Assembly (NCBI GenBank): GCA_020310875.1
Contig: CM035423.1
Location: 130,176,138 to 130,240,137, forward strand
Direction: 5' to 3'
From: Ceratopteris richardii
Lineage: Eukaryota > Streptophyta > Polypodiopsida > Polypodiales > Pteridaceae
DNA: 64,000 nt
Shown here piece after piece: positions 56,207 to 64,000 of the stretch; the first letter of the stretch is position 1; each line of letters starts with the position of its first letter. Position numbers and translations under genes: made by a program. Under the pieces are notes generated by a model. It had not been told where the DNA came from and ran no database searches. It worked only from the letters and a program-made list of their open reading frames with translations.

Positions 56207-59200
56207 ATGAACCTGAGATCTGGTAGACACCTAGGCAAGGATAGACAAAGCATTAGATCTTCTCAGTCTAGTGTCAACCATACAACCAAGTCTTGGACAC
56301 AACAACTAAGTGGTTGTCCTTACGTACTAAGCTCTGACACAAGTGACTCTGAAATGTCTTTTAGCATGGGGAAACCAACAGGTGGCTCAGGAACTGCCCA
56401 TCTAGAAACACCAAAAGGTCCCTATAAGACACAATTGGAATATATTCGGACCAATCGATTAGGTGCTCGCATCTATGAGGATGGCCTGAGGCGATCAGTG
56501 GTCCAACTCAAAAATCCAGATCAACCCTTTGAACTTGAACACCCGGTGGTCAAGTTCGAAGAGGGTTCATATATTGATAAGGAAGGCACCATGTATGTGG
56601 TCACCAACCTACCAGATATGACTGATGAGTTTGGAAATATCATTCTTGAGAATGAGATAAGAGACCTAGAACAAGGAAATGTAGGACAAGGACCCCAGAC
56701 TCCTAGAGGCAAGTCAGTTTTGACCAGAGTGATCACTCTAGATTGGATTCCTCAAGATAACAAAAGCATAGAACTATTCTTGAATAGAGAAACAGAGGAA
56801 GCCTTTTGGAGATTCAAGCCAGATCAACCTAGCCAATTGGGCATAGTCATCATCTACGAGTTCAAGGACCCAGAGATACCAAGAAAAGTTGTCTACTTGG
56901 ATAACATATCAAAGAAAGTGTTCTTGGTAACAGAACATGATAGACATGCATATACTTGGAAGAGTGAATTGATTTTCCCTCCATCAAGATCCAATGTTTC
57001 CCATGGCCTCTAAGGAGTAGGATCATCCCAAGCTCATGAAGCCCAAAGAGAAAGAAATAGAGAGAGACCTGAGGTAAGTTTTGCACACATTGTGGGCAGA
57101 AATAGAGCAGGATTTGAAAATGAAAGACCTGAAAGAGAGAGACATCAAGCACATAGGCAACAAAGAGATGAACATGCTTTTCCATTGCCTAGACCCTGAG
57201 AGCACCCAAGAACCCTTAGACCCACTCAAGTGATCAAGGCAATGAAGAATTACTTCGATGGGATAGGAGATCCTTACGATCATGTGGCCGAGTTCAAACA
57301 AGTGTTAAGAGCTGAACAGGTTGAGGATTTGTTCACCCTGTACGAGGCATTTGGTTTGACTCTTAAGGGCACTGCCTTAGCGTGGTTTCAGCCACTGAGT
57401 AGTCGCAACTATCACGATATAGGTCAACTGCTAGACAAATTCATTGTAGAATTTTCCAAGAGTGGTATCAGGCATAACACATCATCCCTGATCCACAGCT
57501 TCAAGCAGACACCCCAAGAAACAGTGCGACTAGCAGGTAGAAGATTTAGACAATACCTAGAAAGATGCCCTGCTCCAGAGTTGCCCACACGTCCAAACAA
57601 GTGGCTTTGTTCTTAGATGGCTTACTGAGCACAAAGTTGAGATCATATGTGTACTTGAAAGAGCCCAGATCCATAGAAGAGTGTGTGCGGACGTGCATTG
57701 ACATAGAAGATAACTTGGGCGAGCAGTCAGGATTGTCCAAACTCTATAAGGATTCTGATAGTTCTACTAGTCATACTTCAAAAATCTCCACGGAAATAGA
57801 TGAGATAGCTGAGCAAGTTGCCAAGAAACTGGGTGTCCAAAATAGACAAACGCAAAGAGTCACCTCATTGAACCGATGTTACACATGCGGAGGGGACCAC
57901 ATGGCTAACGTATGCCCAATGCAAAACCAAAACATTAGAGAAAGGAATGCTCCATATTGCACTATTGAGAGAAAATACACGAGCCACACGGGTCAAGATT
58001 ATCCCTACAATAGGCAGGCTGTTAGACAAACTTATCAGCAACCTTACCAACAAGGTAGGTATCAGAACCAATACCAATAGCCATATTATCGACCACAACA
58101 GCAATATCAGGCACAATTCAGGCCACAACTAGTCTTGGGAAACCAACCACCAGCTCTTGCCAACGTGATTCCAGTCAAGTATGCTGTGGGAGAGGAAAAT
58201 CCAAATAGAGAATTGGTGCCACTAACCCCATTGATACCAGATAATGACTCTCATGCTCATAGTTCAGACTACTCCCATGAAGGTAGTCCACATGCTTATT
58301 ATACTGAGTCGCCTGAGCATAGTGAGATTTACTCGTATCAGTATGAGGCACCACCTATGGAGCAAAATTGGGAGCCAGAATACTCCAATGTCATGTACAC
58401 AAATCCTAACCCTAGACCCCAATTGAGACAAATGAGACCACAAGCCCCTAGAGGATCTTGTTTCATATGTCAAGGTGACCACTTCATTCGTGATTGTCCC
58501 CACCCACCATCTCCGAGTCAAGGTCAGGCTATCACAATACAAGCTTTTTGTCCTGAATGTGGCAAAGACCATCTTCCTAGAGATTGTCCAAAAAACCCCT
58601 CCAGTGCACCCAAGATTACACCCATTAATGTGGTAGGCTTAGTGGCGGGTTCAAGTTCAAGTAGCAGTAATGTGGCACCTGTACAGGCAATTACTAGGGC
58701 ACAAGCATTAAAACAAGATAAACCAGCAGAACAATCGGAGTCGAGTGAATCAGGAGAGCCTAGTAAGAGGAAAACAAGAACATGGAAGGATACCAAAGAA
58801 AAGGCCAATTGTAAGTGGAATAAAAAGTTATCGGAACTAGAAGAAAGCTTGAAAGACGCAAAAACAAAAATAGAAGACATCGCATCTCAAAACCCCTCAC
58901 ATGTTGACACTCCATCCACTCCGCCTCATCCCACCCCACCACCCATTGTAAATAGACCGCAACCAGGGTCTGTTCTGGCAGATCCAACCCCAGAAGGCTT
59001 GGACATGATGTTCAAGGCCTACCAAGCTCGACTTCAAGAAGGGCCAACAGCTGCAAACCTAGACAAGAGTTACCCTAGAGCAGATTTAGAGATTGAACGG
59101 ATGAAAATGTGCATGAAAATGGTAGAACAAGCTCAAGCTATACTGGAGACTAGTCAAAAGTTCAATCAGACAAACTCTGTCAAACCGGATTTGCATTTCT

Positions 59201-60772
59201 AGGGCTTACTAGAAAGATTAGAGCAATTGGTAAACAAACCACAAGTTTCTTTACCTCCACAGGCTCAACTAGTTATTGAGAGAAGAAGCTCACCACCAAT
59301 GGGAGCTTATGTTCCTAATTCCACAGATGCTGGAATACCTCCTTCAATTCAGGAGCACTCTCAAGAGTTCTTGCGGGAAATACAAGAGGAGTAATGGGCC
59401 AAGGAGAAGGGTAATTCCCCTCCTATTCCTGAGATTGATGATCTTCATGATCAATTTCCCCAAGACATTCCATCTATTTACGGAGATGAAGCAGAACAAC
59501 AAGAAGATGAAAGGTTAGATTTTGAATCTAATACCTTAGAGGAACTGCCTCAATTTCCAGGCCCATGGGAATCTGAATCTCTTCAGATCAGAGCTCCCAC
59601 AATACTGGTCAGACATGAAGACTCAGTGGTCCCAAGGAACACTGATGTCGTGAAGAACACTAAGGTTCAATGTCATCTCACTATAGAAGAGCTGCTCAAA
59701 GCAAAACCCGAGCTATGGAATCATGTGAAGGATCAGGTTCCAGAACTTGATTTCAATATGCCAAAAGCAGGCTCTAAGCAAAAAGTGCCAGAGATACCTC
59801 TAGACAAAATAGGGGACATGTGTGAGGGTGAAGAAGGTAATACTTATCTTCCAATCACTTACCAAGGTTACACAACCAAAGCAATCATAGACTCAGGTGC
59901 TGGTGTTGCCATTGCGACCACCTCTTTGTGGAAGCAATGGGGCAAACCCACATTAAGACCAACTAGAATGAAGCTTCAAATGGCTGACGGTCATTTTGAA
60001 AGACCTCTAGGATTGCTCGAAGGGATAACTCTAACCACTTGTGGTGTGGAGTTTGAACATACATTTGCTATATGTGACTTTGAGAAAAATAATGTCTATG
60101 AGATGATCCTAGGAAGACCCTTCCTACGACAATTGCAAATAGTACAGGATTGGGGAACTAACTCCTTGTACTTACAACACTTAGGGGTCACCACCAAGGT
60201 CAACTTGAAGGATTACTCCTTCAGAGATGTACCACCCCTATAGTGGAATTCTATCCACAAAGCGAAAGAAGATTCCATCTCTGTGCATTCTGAAAGTTCA
60301 CCTGATCCATCATGGTTGCATGAAGATACTCATTTGTGGATGTGCAAGGTCACAGAGGAAGAGGAAAAGCGGTTAAAGGCAAGAGAAGAAGGAACTTCGC
60401 CAAGAGATAGACCAGTTAGAGACCCAGCCTAGACACCGATGATCTTTCCAGATGAGGAATTTGAGCCTCATGGCTGGCCAGAAATCTTAGCCACCATGGA
60501 CATTGCTGTCAATGAAGAATAGTGGACACCTCATTGTGATGAGGAGGGTTATGATATCTCAGTGTTCATGTGTCAGCCCTTGCTAGAAGAATGTGACCCT
60601 AGTGATGTCATAGAAGAAGAAGAGAATGACGATGATCTAGAGTCCATTGTGATGGATAGTTGCTTTAACTTAGAGAAGCACTATTTAGAAGATGTAGGCG
60701 TGTTTAACCAGAAAGAAGACGAACCTCTCACAAGCATTAAAACGGTAAATTCAAAGGATGGAAGTGAGAGCA
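56207..60772 (+). pseudogene. Gypsy-A' gag and retropepsin (stops plus one frameshift)
   Basis: It has the same start (MNLRSGRHLG), domains and in-frame stops as 28784-33350. In addition a one-base deletion at about 57593 shifts the frame in the gag core (after PELPTR), and CGA in LPRPRE has become TGA (about 57197). The retropepsin segment (59626-60243) is identical in protein to copy 1. Confidence 0.88.
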
Positions 60773-61410
60773 TGTTGGAAGCAGCCAAAGGCACAGACGA
60801 CACGGAAGCATGTAACGACAGAGTAGGAGCCAATCGAATCGTTTTTCAAAGAATTATGTTTTCAAATACTTTCCAAAAACCTCCAACAGTGATTTTTATC
60901 ACTATTGTAACATATGTAATATAGAAAACCCCATTTTGTAATCCATAGCTCCATTTTGTGCAAGCCGAGGAGTCCTCGAGCTTGAGGAGCTTAGGTAGAA
61001 CAAGCGTATCAATTTTTGTTATTTTTACACATCGTCTACCGTTCCAAATAGCATCTAGGACCTAATTTTTAACTATGTCGGTCACTAGATGTGAAATCGG
61101 TCAAAACTAGTCTAGAAACTATAAAAAGAGCTAGAGAGCTCATTTTTGAGGTTAGCTTGTTTGAAGTTAGAGTTCTTTTGAGCTTGTAATAGTGTTCTTA
61201 AGTAATAGAGTTAACTTCTCACCTTCCATTGTGTCTTGCTTGTCTCTTCGTAGTGTATGTGTATGTGTGTGTGCATTTCTACGCTTCTCACCTTCACTCT
61301 CACTTCATCTCACATTCATGATCTTCATATCACTCCTATCTCTTCCGCGGATTGACAATTAAGGAGGTGAAGCTTCTTAACGTGGTTCTCACCATTGTGC
61401 TAGAGCAACA
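60773..61410 (+). repeat. Gypsy-B' 5' LTR
   Basis: 638 bp from TGTTGGAAGC to GAGCAACA; it keeps CATTTTTGAGGTTAGCT, like the Gypsy-B 3' LTR. Confidence 0.92.
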
Positions 61411-61789
61411 CCAAATTTGGCGCCGTTGCCGGGGATCGAGTCTAGGACGAATGTGTGATGGTAAGAGTATAGCAAGAAGTGGCGTTGGAAGGTAAAAATT
61501 TCAGTTTTTGTTGTTGTTTTTACTTAGTTTTTAGTGTTTTTCACCTCCCCCACACTCCATCTTCATCACCGCATCATCATCTTCATCTCCAAAAAAATCA
61601 GAAAATTCACCATATCCACCCATTCTCCTCATTTCCCCTCATTTGTGCATGCGAGAGAGTGAGAGAGAGCTTTTGTGCTTGTGTGTGCTTTGGCTTTCTT
61701 GAGTTTTCTTGCAGGAACAGTACTCCAGTGCATCAGGAAGGCTGCAAAAAGGTAAGAAAATCATCTTCTCTCAGAAATTTCCGAGTGTG

Positions 61790-62516
61790 TCAGACCATCG
61801 CGATGGTCTGCAAACTTCGGAATTTTTGGTAAGCGACCACACAGGCGTGTAGGCGACCCTTGCGCTTGCACGAATCCACAGGCGCATCTCAAAAATTCAT
61901 AGTTTGGTGGACCATCGCGACGGTCTTAGACCATCACGATTGTGTCACACCATCGCGATTGGCTCACGCCATCGCGACGGCTCGGCCGGACCATCGTGAC
62001 GGTCTCACGCCATCGCGACGGTTCATTTGGACCATCGCGACGGTTCGCGGACCATCGCGATTGCTCGGTTGACCCCGCACCATCGCGATTGGCTCAAGCC
62101 ATCGCGCCGACAGTGCCACGTGGCAAGCTAGACCATCGCGACGGTTCATTTTTCGGACCATCGCGACGACACCCTCAGACCATCGCGACACTTCAAAAAT
62201 TCGGACCATCGCGATTGGCTCAAGCCATCGCATCTGTGACCATTGCAACGGTTCACTTTGGACCATCGCGATTGTTCACGTTGACCGTTGACTGACGCCA
62301 TCGCGGTGGTTCACACTCACGCCATCGCGATTGTCCATTTTCACGCCATCGCGACGGTGCACTTCAGACCATCGTAACGGTTCACACTCACGCCATCGCG
62401 ATTGTCCACTTTCACGCCATCGCGACGGTTCACCCTCACGCCATCGCGACGGTCCCAGACCATCGCGATTGTCTCAGACCATCGCGATTGTCTCAGACCA
62501 TCGCGATTGTGCACCC
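61790..62516 (+). repeat. Gypsy-B' leader array (CCATCGCGATGG type)
   Basis: Counterpart of 34351-35100. It has three instead of four of the terminal 19-bp units, and several cores carry C-to-T or G-to-A changes (for example CCATCGTGACGG). Confidence 0.92.
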
Positions 62517-63380
62517 CCATCGCAAATTTTAGGGTTTCATTTTTTGGTCAATTTTGGATGATTAGACTCATAGGAGACCCCTTAGCTCATAGGAGACCCC
62601 TTAGCTCATATTTGGAGAAAAACCTGTTTGTCAGTTTTTACCCCCCAGGGCCTGAACGGTCATAACTTTTTCATCCGAAGTCCGTTTTTTGAGCTTAATA
62701 GCTCATTAGAAAGCTCTTGACGAGTACTACGTGACCAACTATTTTTAGAGGATATGTCTATTTTTAGACAAGCTATTTTTAAAGGATACTTCTATTTTTA
62801 GACAAGCTATTTTGAGGTTGACCTAGTTTGGGACTAGAAAGCCAGGGGGCAAGCATTGAAAATTTGGGCAAAAGGGAAGGGACTTAAAAGGTGTATATAC
62901 TCAAGTGCTTGATCATCCAACTGTGAATTGGTCTAATACTGGAATTTTTCCAGGTCTAGCAAAGACAATCGAAGGCAACCAAGGCAAGGCAATGAAGGGC
63001 ATAAAGCTTGGGAAGCGCGGCTTCTTGGGCATCAGAGCAACCAGAAAAGCTGATTCGAGGTTGGAAGATTACTCAACCCCCTCAGTCAATTCTTAGCTTA
63101 GGATAAACGTTAGCATTGTGGATTAAGACGATAGGAACGCCTCAAGTTCAAGAGAGTTAAATTTATCAAGTTCGAGACTAAAGTAAAGGTGTGTGTGACT
63201 AAAACCTAAAGGAAAGAACATAAGTCTGACGGAACGAGAACTCAAAGTACAATGGAAAGTCGAATTCCTGACACATACATTAAGACAAGAATCTAAAGAA
63301 ATCTAAAAAGAATCAAGACAGTAATAACAAAGAATCATTGACGATCTGAGCGTGTACTGAGTTTGCAAGGAAGAAAATTA

Positions 63381-64000
63381 ATGAACCTGAGATCGGGCAA
63401 ACATATAGGTAAGTCAGACTGACGAAGCCTTAGATCATCAGAGGCAAGTGTAAGAACTACTGCTCGATCGTGGGCTCAACAATTGAACACTAGTTATCCC
63501 TACGAGAACTCAGACACTAGTGATTCAGAAATGGCATTTAGCACAGAAAGACCAGAAGGAGGGTCTAATGTAGCCTATTTAGAAAAACCAGAAGGACCCT
63601 ATAGAACACAACTAGAGTTTCTCCGAACCAACCGATTAGGTGCTCGCATCTATGAGGATGGTTTGCAAAGGCAAGTGGTGCAAATGCACAACCCCGATCA
63701 ACCCATTGGATTGGAACATCCAGTGGTGAAATTCGAGAGAGACGCGTACATAGACAAAGAAGGAACGATGTACATCTTAAGTACGCAGCCAAACAATACC
63801 AACGAGTTTGGCGTGATTCAACCAGAGACGGAAGCAAAATCTCAAGGAAAAGAACCATTAGAAGAGCCTAGAACACCTAGAGGGAAATCTGTACTGACAC
63901 GAGTACTAATCCCGGATTGGATCCCTCAGGACAACAGAAGCATAGAGTTGTTTGTAAATAAAGAAACTGATGAAGCCTTTTGGAGATACAAGACCGAAAT
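63381..64000 (+). pseudogene. Gypsy-B' gag, N-terminal part, with early stop
   Basis: It starts MNLRSGKHIG, like 35965. Codon 14 is TGA (63420-63422) where copy 1 has CGA, another C-to-T stop. The frame otherwise continues in parallel with copy 1 to the end of the window. Confidence 0.85.

Larger units (their letters stand above)
54131..60772 (+). mobile_element. Gypsy-A', second copy of interrupted Gypsy-A
   Basis: LTR 54131-54740 (TATAAAA at 54481), PBS 54748-54765, leader ATG-GTAAG at 54791-54798, TCGCGA array about 55090-55960, conserved 90-nt block 55970-56059. It is cut at the same base by the Gypsy-B' LTR. Confidence 0.9.
60773..64000 (+). mobile_element. Gypsy-B', second copy of Gypsy-B, running off the window
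   Basis: LTR 60773-61410 (TATAAAA at 61120, without the 17-bp deletion of copy 1), PBS 61418-61435, leader ATG-GTAAG at 61458-61465, array about 61790-62516, conserved block 62625-62714, gag from 63381. Confidence 0.92.

Overview
This is plant nuclear DNA. The only convincing host gene is an intronless, about 1,008-codon pentatricopeptide-repeat (PPR) gene of the PLS type on the minus strand (20961-23987). Almost everything else is LTR retrotransposon sequence with plant-type primer-binding sites (tRNA-Asp for Ty3/gypsy, initiator tRNA-Met for Ty1/copia), plus SINE-like and microsatellite DNA. Intronless giant PPR genes and this style of Ty3/gypsy polyprotein suggest a fern or lycophyte, but this is an inference and no species can be named.

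Left part (1-17605): a three-level nest. A decayed giant Ty3/gypsy element (Gypsy-1, running in from the left edge and ending in its 3' LTR at 16967-17605) is interrupted by an old Ty1/copia element (Copia-1, 4909-15458). Copia-1 is itself split inside its integrase by a younger copia element (Copia-2, 6541-13204) with a TGTAG target duplication on both sides. Copia-2 carries a 1,448-bp inverted repeat with a 14-bp spacer (10141-13050) that turns its RT/RNase H region into a nearly perfect giant hairpin.

Middle (17606-24510): non-LTR DNA with two related tRNA-derived SINE-like copies, a long AT microsatellite and the PPR gene.

Right part (24511-64000): a direct tandem duplication with a period of about 27.4 kb. 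Copy 1 begins at about 24511, some 520 bp upstream of the PPR start codon. Copy 2 begins at about 51944 and runs off the window. Each copy holds a microsatellite, a minus-strand gypsy RT fragment, Gypsy-A (5' LTR, leader, gag and protease, then interrupted) and Gypsy-B inserted into Gypsy-A. Copy 1 contains all of Gypsy-B's internal region (about 16.8 kb from LTR to LTR), whose 3' LTR is broken by a third relative, Gypsy-C. The duplication junction lies in the Gypsy-C leader.

Gypsy-B and Gypsy-1 share an unusual plan: gag, retropepsin, RT, RNase H, integrase with a duplicated H2C2 zinc module, a second retropepsin-like domain after integrase, a tail with repeated W-(V/I)-P-K motifs, and then a 4.5-kb accessory gene (ORF2) of unknown function. 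Gypsy-A, -B and -C each carry in the untranslated leader between PBS and gag an array of short repeats built on the same palindromic core ATCGCGAT with element-specific flanks. The elements are decayed mainly by in-frame stop codons, many at Gln or Arg codons (CAR to TAR, CGA to TGA), rather than by frameshifts. The best candidates for something undescribed are the leader arrays, the double-protease and double-H2C2 polyprotein with ORF2, and the copia hairpin.
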